Origin: JALOAF01 sp035446765
GTDB taxonomy: Bacteria > Patescibacteriota > Gracilibacteria > Absconditabacterales > Absconditicoccaceae
DNA length: 5,186 bases
Direction: 5' to 3'
Assembly: GCA_035446765.1 (NCBI GenBank)
Contig: DAOTFU010000042.1
Coordinates: 1-5,186, forward strand
Part shown: positions 1-5,186 of the stretch, piece by piece
Layout: each line of letters begins with the position of its first letter
Numbering within the stretch: the stretch's first letter is position 1
The notes under the pieces: model-generated
Told to the model about the DNA's origin: nothing
What the model saw: the letters and a program-made list of their open reading frames with translations, nothing else
The model's database searches: none
Translations under genes and position numbers: made by a program

Positions 1-1
1 T

Positions 2-109
2 ATAGGAATTATCACAACATTATTAGCATCTTACATAATAGGTATTACACAGGCCTTCTTTATGACTTTCTGGCACAAAATATATCACAAAATCATTTCC
101 GAAAAATAA
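2..109 (+). CDS. C-terminal end of a probable membrane protein (5' part outside window)
   Basis: Only the last 35 codons are present, ending in TAA. The visible peptide is a hydrophobic stretch of about 24 residues, rich in Ile, Leu, Ala and Phe. It is followed by a short basic and aromatic tail (WHKIYHKIISEK). This looks like a last transmembrane helix with a cytoplasmic tail. No family can be recognised from so little. The fragment contains no in-frame TGA; its two glycines are GGA and GGT. Another frame over the same bases is also open to about base 132, but its product is not hydrophobic and looks less protein-like, so I prefer this frame. The gene is convergent with the long minus-strand gene that ends at 210, with a probable shared terminator between them. 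Confidence 0.55.
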   Translation: MGIITTLLASYIIGITQAFFMTFWHKIYHKIISEK

Positions 110-139
110 ACATTACCAAAATTTTCTATTAAATAAGAA

Positions 140-173
140 AAAATGACAAAGCACTCCAACACTTCATCATTTT
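140..173. terminator. Probable two-way terminator between convergent genes
   Basis: AAAATGA at 140-146 pairs with TCATTTT at 167-173, a 7-bp outer stem. On the minus strand the inside can pair further (AAG...CTT at 149-164, extended by G-U pairs), and a run of T follows. On the plus strand the stem is followed by T-rich sequence up to about base 200. The position, between two genes whose 3' ends face each other, supports a terminator used from both sides. The stem is AT-rich and broken by a 2-nt internal loop, so this is a moderate call from sequence alone. Confidence 0.45.
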
Positions 174-210
174 ATCACTTTATCATTTTTTTTATCACTT
201 TATCATTTTC
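171..210. repeat. 20-bp tandem direct repeat, two copies
   Basis: Two adjacent 20-base units (171-190 and 191-210) begin TTTATCACTTTATCATTTT and differ only at the last base. The second copy runs into the stop codon of the minus-strand gene. A degenerate piece of the same pattern precedes them (TCATCATTTTATCAC). This is probably replication-slippage sequence in the 3' untranslated region; no function is evident. Confidence 0.7.
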
Positions 211-1712
211 TATATCTTAATTTTTACATTATTCGCAAAATCAACCCAAGCTGGATTGACTATTTCTATCACAAAGTGCTTATCTCATACATTTGTATAA
301 ATCAAATTTTGTGCTGAATCATCAAATCAATCATTTACACTACATTCATATATTTTAATATTACCATTTGTATCTACACTATCTTTTTGAGCATATTCAA
401 CCACATTCATCACAGAAAAACAATTTACACCAGATTGATCAAAATCTTCCTGAACACTTTTACCAGCGTAAGCTATGCTACTACTAGGAAATACAATAGT
501 ATGTCCTCTACGAGAAGTAAATTCTAAACTCTTATCTAAATTCAAAGGAAATTGATCTACATCTGTATCTCGATTAGTCTCATTAAAACTAAATTCTTGA
601 GAATTATCCTCTTCTTCAGCATCTTCTATTTCTTCAGTCTCTTCTAATTCTTCCAATTCAAATACAGACATATCCAATAAATTGGCATTGTTGTTTGCAC
701 TAGGATCTATCTCTATTTCACAATTTATTCATTTTTTTTCTCAATCACTACCGTTTATGTCCAGTACAAATCTATTTTGTCTCAACAATAAATCATAATC
801 GTATATTTCTTTAAGTGCGTCTCATCACTCCCAACAAATAGTATCTATATCATCCAACACCTCTTCTTGGATAAACTTATCATTAACTACCAATATAGTA
901 TTAATCATATCTTTAAATTCTTGATCTTCTACATCGTTCACAAAATAACCAAATTGTTCAGTAGTAAAAAACCAAGATTGAACTTCTGATTGCTTATAAT
1001 AACTTATACCATAAGTATCCACAAATTTTTGTGCAGAAGAATTTGAAAAAGTATTATTTAATTTAATACAATTTTGATTTGATATACCTTCATTACATAC
1101 AAAATATTCAATTTTACTTATAAGATTGTTTTCAAGATTTTTTATTTTAATCTCTCAATTTTCTCATCTGTTCATAAGCTGATACTTATCAAAGAAATTC
1201 TCATCAAAATATAATCAAGCATTGGATAAGTACACATCTTCAGACAATACTTCTTCTTCTGTGTCTCAACTGAGTTCATCTTCTTCCAAATCTAAGGCAT
1301 ATATCGTATCTACTTCTACTATAGGTATATCTTGTTGTATTTTTTCAACTATTCATTCCACAAAAACTTTTCATTCATAATTATTTAAATTAATATTTTT
1401 ACTCTTTAAACCCATTTCCCCATACTCTGAAATATCAAGTATGTGTGTATAGTTTACTATATCTCAATCATCAAAAATTTCACCAGATATCATCACCTCA
1501 TCTCACACCAAAAATTCATACTCGGTATTTTGAGATTGATCATTCTCTACTCAAAATAACTCCATTATATTATTCCAATTTGTAGCTACAATGATCATAA
1601 GAACTATAGCCGTAATCACTGATATTATCAAAGTTTGTATAGATACAGTCTTTTTTATATTATTGGCCACATTTTCTGTACTATCTTTCTCTTCAAAATA
1701 TTGATTATTCAT
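210..1712 (-). CDS. Membrane-anchored acidic protein with OB-fold-like segment, unknown function
   Basis: With TGA read as Gly (15 in-frame TGA codons) this is one 500-residue protein that starts at ATG 1712-1710 and stops at TAG. Residues 1-23 are polar and end in a Lys pair. Residues about 24-46 form a single hydrophobic helix, so the rest should lie outside the membrane. Residues about 64-140 have alternating beta-strand patterns, including VFVEGIVEKI and IPIVEVDTIY, that resemble an OB fold. Residues 142-159 and 352-369 are strongly acidic; the second is an EELEETEEIEDAEEED-like linker. Six Cys (206, 215, 293, 331, 431, 457) all lie after the anchor and could form disulfides. I recognise no catalytic motif or named family. 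It is transcribed away from the channel genes across a shared promoter region, with no Shine-Dalgarno motif before the start. A standard-code gene caller would cut it into unrelated pieces. The frame is secure; the function is unknown. Confidence 0.85.
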
Positions 1713-1719
1713 AATAAAT

Positions 1720-1747
1720 TTATTACAAAGAATAAAAAGTACCGCAA
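1720..1747 (-). promoter_or_regulatory. Possible promoter of the acidic anchored protein
   Basis: Read on the minus strand there is a -35-like TTGCGG (1747-1742), a 16-bp spacer and a -10-like TAATAA (1725-1720). The last base of the -10 lies 7 nt before the ATG, which would put the transcription start at or next to the start codon. In DNA this AT-rich such matches arise easily by chance, so this is tentative. Confidence 0.3.
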
Positions 1748-1844
1748 ATTTTAAAAAAAAACAAATCTTTTACAAGCAAACAATACATATTACACAATAT
1801 TTTCCGCAAAAGAATAGTTATAATCACACAAAACTACAATTTTT

Positions 1845-1872
1845 TTGCTTTTTTGCTATTTACAAATATAAT
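1845..1872 (+). promoter_or_regulatory. Possible promoter of the MscS gene pair
   Basis: TTGCTT (1845-1850), a 16-bp spacer and a perfect TATAAT (1867-1872) make the best sigma70-type promoter match in the divergent spacer. Transcription would start near base 1879. That gives either a leader of about 38 nt before ATG 1917 or a leaderless message from the in-frame ATG at 1878. A second TATAAT at 1819-1824 lacks a convincing -35. Confidence 0.4.
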
Positions 1873-1916
1873 TTTTTATGAATCATAGTTTTAGTCAGGT
1901 ATTAAATGCAAAAAAC

Positions 1917-2870
1917 ATGAACACAAATCAAGCACCAAACACACAAACAAGTACTCAAGAATCTTGGGTAAATAATATTACGGATAACCAAGTATGATGA
2001 TATGTATTAAAGATCAGTACTGGTATAGTAGTATTGATAATTTTGATATTAATTTCAAAAATTATAGCTGGTGTAGTAAAAAGGAATATAAAAAGAAACA
2101 TGAAAGACAGCAACCCAGAAGGTGCTTGAAAAATATGAAAACTTATGTGAAACATAGTATTTTATGTACTAATATTATTTGCTTTTTTCATCAGTTTTGA
2201 AATTATGTGAATGAATATATGATTATTGATTTCATGAGTATCTTTATGACTCTGACTTGCTTTTAAGGAAGTACTTGGAAACATGTTTGCTGGTATGATG
2301 ATACTTTATACCAAAGAATTTAAAATGTGAGACATTATCGAAGTTCAATCAGATCAAGTATATTTTGGTAGAATTGAAGAAATTACAATCAGGCATACAA
2401 TCATAAGGACATTGGATCTAAGACAAGTTGTTATACCAAATATGACTATGATATCTAAACCTATAAAGACATTTAGTAGTGAAAATATAGTAAAACTAAA
2501 CACAACTATCTGAATTCACTATGAATCAGATGTACCAAAAGCTATAGAAGTTATAAAAAACGCAATCAATAGCTTTGATTTTGTAAAAGAAAAAGAAAGT
2601 ACCACAGTATATGTCACCAACTTTGGAGAAAGCTCTATAGATTTAAAATGCATATTCTGTTTTGATCCAAACTGCGGTATTATATGAGATTTTGCAGTAT
2701 GATATATAAATGAAAAAATATGAGAAGAATTTGGCAAAAATGGTATACAAATACCATACAAACACGCTACTCTTACATTTGAAAAATGAGAAGAAAAAGA
2801 AAAGTTAATGCAGAACCTACAAAAATGAGACAACGAAACAAAACAATATGAAAAAGACATTATATCGTAA
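1917..2870 (+). CDS. mscS: MscS-family small-conductance mechanosensitive channel (first paralog)
   Basis: This is a 317-residue inner-membrane channel that should open under membrane tension to release solutes during hypo-osmotic shock. By analogy with the family it works as a homoheptamer. Visible parts are a polar Asn/Gln/Thr-rich N-terminus; TM1 about 29-54; a basic linker; TM2 about 79-99; the pore-lining TM3 about 101-130 (SGVSLGLGLAF...GNMFAG); the beta domain about 136-187 with EEITIRHT and the family signature VVIPNMTM; then the alpha/beta vestibule and a charged tail. Seventeen of 27 glycines are TGA, including G107, G111 and G113 in the pore helix. E. coli MscS is 286 residues, so length and three-TM layout fit. 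Odd points are a Cys cluster at 245, 248 and 253, and Glu118 where the E. coli protein has the hinge Gly113. An in-frame ATG at 1878 would add 13 residues; neither start has a Shine-Dalgarno motif. A related channel gene follows on the same strand. Confidence 0.93.
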
Positions 2871-2894
2871 GGTACACTCGCGAGTGTACCCTAC
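2867..2894. repeat. 28-bp near-perfect palindrome overlapping the first mscS stop codon
   Basis: The central 20 bases (2871-2890, GGTACACTCGCGAGTGTACC) are a perfect palindrome. After one mismatch (A2870/C2891) pairing resumes for three more bases on each side (GTA/TAC), which takes in the stop codon TAA. As RNA it would form an 8-bp stem on a CGCG loop, with 3 more pairs below the mismatch. It is much richer in GC than its surroundings. No U-run follows on either strand, so it is not a typical intrinsic terminator. It may be a processing or stability hairpin, or a binding site for a dimeric protein. Confidence 0.85.
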
Positions 2895-2938
2895 ACACAA
2901 AGCACAAAGATTTTAACTAAAAAACATAATCTTACTAA

Positions 2939-3775
2939 ATGAATCTAATAAACTTTGCAATAGAATATCTATCCAACAATTGAATTGAAATGCTCAAAAA
3001 GGTTTTGATAGCAACAGCTATTTTTGTACTTATCTATATTTTTATCAAAAGAATCATAAACAAAGTAAAAAGAAAAATAGAGCTAAATCATTTAGATAAT
3101 GATGCAAAATATGCCAAAAAATTATCCAATTTGATATGAAAAATACTTTTTATTATTGGTATGATATTTAATGTTTTGATAATATGCCAAGTAATATGAC
3201 TAGACGTAGCACTACTTATGGCCTGAATATCTTTGTGAATATGATTTGCCATGGAAACTCTTATATCAAATATGGTAGCATGATTTTTTATACTTACAAA
3301 CAAAAAAATAAAAATATGAGACTTTGTACAACTACTCTGAACATTTAACATGAATGCAACAATAGAGGAAATCACAATCAGACATACAGTAGTAAGGACC
3401 ATAGACAAAAGAAGATTATTGATACCAAATATGCTCATGGCATCTACACCAGTAAAAACCTTAAAAACAGAAGACTTGGTTAGATGAGATTTGGAAATAA
3501 GCCTGCCACGTCATATCAATATAGATCAGATCAAAAATATACTAAACAATACAATAAATGAAAATCCAAATATACTAAACAAAAATTATACCAACACCTA
3601 CATACAATGATTTGATGCTAAATGATATAAATTTCATACCGTATTTTTCGTAAACCCAAAAAGCGGAACACCTTTTGTAGTATGATCCAGTATCAGAGAG
3701 ACAATAAGCCAAGTTCTCAAAAAATATTGAATCAAATTTCCTTATGAACATATGGTGATTAATGTAGAGGGGTAA
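2939..3775 (+). CDS. mscS: MscS-family mechanosensitive channel (second, shorter paralog)
   Basis: This 278-residue protein has the same architecture as the upstream channel and probably arose from an old tandem duplication. TM1 is about 19-41, a basic and charged linker follows, TM2 is about 66-86, and the pore helix TM3 is about 88-120 (MAGISLGIGFAMETLISNMVAG). The beta domain keeps IEEITIRHT and LLIPNMLM, which nearly match the first paralog, while the C-terminal vestibule domain has diverged strongly. Fourteen of 17 glycines are TGA, including G96, G100, G102 and G115 in TM3. At the pore ring corresponding to E. coli Leu109 this copy has Phe103, and at the hinge Gly113 position it has Thr107, which suggests altered gating. 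It lies 68 bp after the first paralog on the same strand, so co-transcription is plausible, though the palindrome lies between them. No Shine-Dalgarno motif is seen; a CATAAT at 2925-2930 lies 8 nt before the ATG. Its stop lies 5 bp from the convergent recombinase gene. Confidence 0.92.
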
Positions 3776-3780
3776 AAATA

Positions 3781-4593
3781 CTACAATGGACTTTGAATAT
3801 TTTTGATAGCAGGATTAGTCACTTGAGTATAGACTTGAGTAGTGCGAATATTCGCATGCCCAAGCAAAGACTGCACATAACGAATATCAGTACCATTTTC
3901 CAATAAATGAGTAGCAAAACTATGACGAAGCGAATGAAATGTCGCTTCTTTTTTTATTCTAGCATTTTTTAGTCATCTTAAAAACACAACTTGCGCTGTT
4001 CTATTTGTTAGTTTTCATCACCTTTCAGATTCAAACAAATAATCCTTTCAATCTTTATTTATCATAAAATAAGAAATATCGTCTAATAATTTATTTGAAA
4101 ATATAGTAACTCTATCTTTTTGACCTTTTGCTGATTTAATATGTATACTCAAAGATGCTAAATCAATATCTTTTACTCTCAAACTAACCAACTCAGAGAC
4201 TCTTAATCAAGAAGAATAAGCTAAAGACACCATTGTTTTATGTTTTTTGTTTGAGATATTTTTGATTATACTTAATATCTCATCATGAGACAAAACTATT
4301 GGTAACTTTTTGGGCTCCTTTGATAATCTAATATCTATATTTATGTCTTTTTTTAAAATCTCCCTTACAAAAAATTTTATAGATTCTTTATAAATATTTA
4401 ATGTCTTGGGTGCTCTATTTTTGGATTGAAGATCTAAAATAAAATCAATAATCTTATCTCTTGTAATAATCGAAACATCTCATTTCAAATATTTTAAGAA
4501 AAATCTAACACAATTAGAATAAATCTCTATAGTTCTAGGACTATAATTTCTATGTTTTAGTTCTCTACCTAGTTCCACTAAATAATCTTGCAT
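3781..4593 (-). CDS. xer: Xer-type tyrosine recombinase / integrase
   Basis: This complete 270-residue enzyme cuts and rejoins DNA at specific sites through a covalent phosphotyrosine intermediate. The N-terminal SAM-like core-binding domain spans about 1-85 (Y17-S18-P19-R20-T21, typical of the family). The catalytic domain spans about 98-270. All active-site residues are present: R131 in SSGLRVSEL, K156 in SAKGQKDR, H220 and R223 in HSLRH, H246 in LLGHANI, and the nucleophile Y255 in TTQVYTQVT. Six of 10 glycines are TGA, among them G129, the conserved Gly just before the catalytic Arg, which confirms the code. The compact size and the lack of an insert before HSLRH fit Xer or archaeal XerA-like enzymes better than integron integrases. 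All 15 Arg codons before residue 220 are AGA or AGG, while the last three are CGT, CGT and CGC. Repeated TATGCGAAAT motifs lie upstream and may be its target or operator. A role in chromosome-dimer resolution or in element integration cannot be told apart here. Confidence 0.93.
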
Positions 4594-4641
4594 TATCAAA
4601 TATATTGTTTATAAAAAAATCACATATTTCATATAACACTC

Positions 4642-4661
4642 TATACGAAATATTTCGCATA
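4642..4661. promoter_or_regulatory. 20-bp near-palindrome upstream of the recombinase gene (possible operator or recombination arm)
   Basis: TATACGAAATATTTCGCATA is palindromic except for one mismatched pair; its centre CGAAATATTTCG (4646-4657) is perfect. It lies 49 bp upstream of the recombinase start. Its right half ATTTCGCATA recurs at 4694-4703. The position suggests a binding site for the recombinase or for a regulator of its gene. Confidence 0.5.
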
Positions 4662-4668
4662 ATATACA
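4652..4668 (-). other. Half-site resembling the right part of dif
   Basis: The minus strand reads TGTATATTATGCGAAAT. From memory, the last 17 bases of E. coli dif are TGTATATTATGTTAAAT, a 15/17 match that covers most of the central region and the XerD arm. The opposite arm (ATACATGTTTT) does not match the XerC arm. Some single-recombinase systems, such as XerS with its dif site in streptococci, keep the site next to the recombinase gene, which makes the location notable. The AT-richness makes chance similarity possible. Confidence 0.35.
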
Positions 4669-4703
4669 AAAACATGTATATTTCAAGCAAAACATTTCGC
4701 ATA
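4652..4703. repeat. Direct repeats ATTTCGCATA, 42 bp apart
   Basis: Identical 10-base copies lie at 4652-4661 and 4694-4703, in the same orientation. The spacing of 42 bp is about four helical turns, so both copies face the same side of the DNA. Between them, on the minus strand, lies a weak promoter-like pair (TTGCTT and TATATT, 18 bp apart). The layout would suit autoregulation or accessory recombinase binding. Confidence 0.5.
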
Positions 4704-4754
4704 GGAGCTAGTTGTGCAACATATCCTTTTGTCCCTTTAAAATAAATAATTTTT

Positions 4755-4789
4755 TCGCTCTAATCGAGCGATTTGGGGGAGGTTTTTTT
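4755..4789 (+). terminator. GC-rich hairpin followed by G-run and T-run (possible terminator)
   Basis: TCGCTC (4755-4760) and GAGCGA (4766-4771) form a 6-bp stem around a 5-base loop. After TTT comes GGGGGAGG (4775-4782) and then seven T. The T-run starts 11 bases after the stem, which is too far for a standard intrinsic terminator. No upstream plus-strand gene needs one, unless a small RNA is made from 4600-4750. It could instead be part of an attachment site or a structured RNA. Confidence 0.3.
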
Positions 4790-4824
4790 CTTAAAACTAA
4801 CACAATAATTAGGTAAACAAATAT

Positions 4825-4857
4825 ATGAGCTACAAATGAACAACAAATGAGCTGAAA
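4825..4857 (+). repeat. Three 11-bp imperfect tandem repeats (iteron-like)
   Basis: ATGAGCTACAA, ATGAACAACAA and ATGAGCTGAAA lie head to tail with no spacer. The 11-bp period is close to one helical turn, which would let a protein bind the three units on one face. They end 83 bp before the PLD-type gene, so an operator for that gene is possible. Confidence 0.5.
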
Positions 4858-4940
4858 GTTAAATATAACAATTTCTAATTGATTTTTACATTACTATTGA
4901 TAATATAAAAAAAGCAAATTTTACACCTAAATAAAAATAT

Positions 4941-5186
4941 ATGACATCATCAAATGTGATAACCAACAAAGAGCAATTTTTAGATGAAGTAATAAATAAA
5001 ATACTACCATCTACAGATAATGTTTCATTCCTTGTTGGATTTTTCTACTTCTCATGATTTCAACAAATATATAAAAATTTGATTGATAAGAATGTTAGAA
5101 TTTTAATATGAATGGATGTAGAACAAACAATCAGAGATCTGAATTTCAAATTTTCTAGTACAGGATGAATTTCTACAAAAGATACA
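4941..5186 (+). CDS. N-terminus of a PLD-like domain protein, possibly a large helicase (truncated by window)
   Basis: The first 82 codons are present and the frame is open to the window end. ATG 4941 is the first start after an in-frame TAA at 4932. After a helical lead (residues 9-22) comes the pattern NVSFLVGFFYFSGFQQIY, a short helix, then NVRILIGMDVEQ. This strand-helix-strand order resembles the start of phospholipase-D-like domains found at the N-terminus of some bacterial SNF2/superfamily II helicases, which are often linked to phage defence or DNA repair. The catalytic HxK motif, expected further on, is outside the window, so neither nuclease activity nor a helicase part can be confirmed. 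Three in-frame TGA codons (G39, G57, G76) show it uses the same code as its neighbours; G39 and G57 sit where this domain type usually has Gly. No Shine-Dalgarno motif is seen. The nearby recombinase and repeats hint at an accessory region. Confidence 0.7.

Larger units (their letters stand above)
4594..4940. other. Gene-free, repeat-rich region between recombinase and PLD-type gene
   Basis: No convincing gene is present on either strand with TGA read as Gly. From left to right it holds the recombinase upstream region with its repeated ATTTCGCATA motifs (4642-4703), a short dyad GTTGTGCAAC (4711-4720), a GC-rich hairpin followed by a G-run and T-run (4755-4789), a triple 11-bp repeat (4825-4857) and very AT-rich DNA before the next start. 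I saw no tRNA-like cloverleaf or T-arm. Confidence 0.6.

Noticed and set aside
327..1022. Two separate short minus-strand genes at 327-677 and 825-1022
   Set aside because: They are in the same frame and are joined by TGA codons; with TGA as Gly both are internal parts of the 500-residue protein.
1742..1808. CCGCAAA repeated in the divergent spacer (1742-1748 and 1804-1810)
   Set aside because: Only 7 bases, two copies and no symmetry; the first copy overlaps a proposed -35 box. Not enough to call an operator.
1955..2200. Overlapping short frames on both strands inside the first channel gene
   Set aside because: They are shadows of the MscS frame: low-complexity products with no family pattern, lying opposite or out of frame with a clear channel gene.
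2519..2860. 113-residue minus-strand frame
   Set aside because: It lies fully opposite the C-terminal half of the first channel gene; its Ser/Phe/His-rich product is typical of antisense shadow frames.
3088..3438. 116-residue minus-strand frame
   Set aside because: It lies opposite the pore and beta domains of the second channel; its hydrophobicity mirrors the coding strand.
210..4593. Mycoplasma-type code with TGA as Trp
   Set aside because: TGA falls at conserved Gly sites in MscS TM3 and in the recombinase SSGLR motif, while Trp is written TGG.
1917..4593. Set of frameshifted or decayed pseudogenes
   Set aside because: Apart from TGA there is no in-frame stop and no frameshift; conserved motifs appear in order and at the expected lengths.
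3781..4593. Integron integrase with attC/attI sites
   Set aside because: The protein lacks the extra segment typical of integron integrases, and no paired GTTRRRY/RYYYAAC attC structure was found; GTTAAAT at 4858 has no partner.
4825..4878. 17-codon plus-strand frame (MSYKGTTNELK...)
   Set aside because: It consists mostly of the 11-bp repeat, is very short and shows no coding pattern.
4594..4940. tRNA or CRISPR array in the gene-free region
   Set aside because: No cloverleaf, T-arm or CCA context was found, and the repeats are too short and too few for a CRISPR array.

Overview
The window reads as AT-rich bacterial DNA that uses genetic code 25, in which UGA is glycine instead of stop. This points to Absconditabacteria (SR1), Gracilibacteria (BD1-5) or a close relative in the Candidate Phyla Radiation. 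Read with the standard code, the sequence breaks into short fragments. Read with TGA as Gly, it resolves into long frames that end in TAA or TAG and cover most of the window. The reassignment can be checked internally: TGA falls on glycines of the MscS pore helix and on the conserved Gly just before the first catalytic Arg of a tyrosine recombinase. Trp is written TGG, so this is not the mycoplasma code.

Layout. (1) 2-109 (+): the 3' end of a gene that probably encodes a membrane protein. (2) 110-209: a convergent spacer with a likely two-way terminator and a 20-bp tandem duplication. (3) 210-1712 (-): a 500-residue protein of unknown function with one N-terminal membrane anchor, an OB-fold-like segment and a large acidic, Cys-containing region predicted to lie outside the membrane. 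(4) 1713-1916: a divergent promoter region. (5) 1917-2870 (+) and 2939-3775 (+): two tandem, diverged MscS-family mechanosensitive channels. The 68-bp gap between them starts with a near-perfect palindrome that takes in the first gene's stop codon. (6) 3781-4593 (-): a complete Xer-type tyrosine recombinase, convergent with the second channel gene and only 5 bp from it. (7) 4594-4940: 347 bp without a gene, but with repeated motifs: dif-like and operator-like repeats next to the recombinase, a GC-rich hairpin followed by a G-run, and three 11-bp tandem units. (8) 4941-5186 (+): the first 82 codons of a protein that resembles the phospholipase-D-like N-terminus of some large helicases.

How the parts fit. 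The two channels probably serve as osmotic safety valves and may be co-transcribed. The anchored acidic protein shares their divergent promoter region but has no proven link to them. The recombinase could be a chromosome-dimer Xer enzyme with its target beside its own gene, or an element integrase. With the truncated PLD-type gene on the other side of a repeat-rich gap, the right end could be the edge of an accessory region. No tRNA, rRNA, CRISPR array or insertion sequence was seen.
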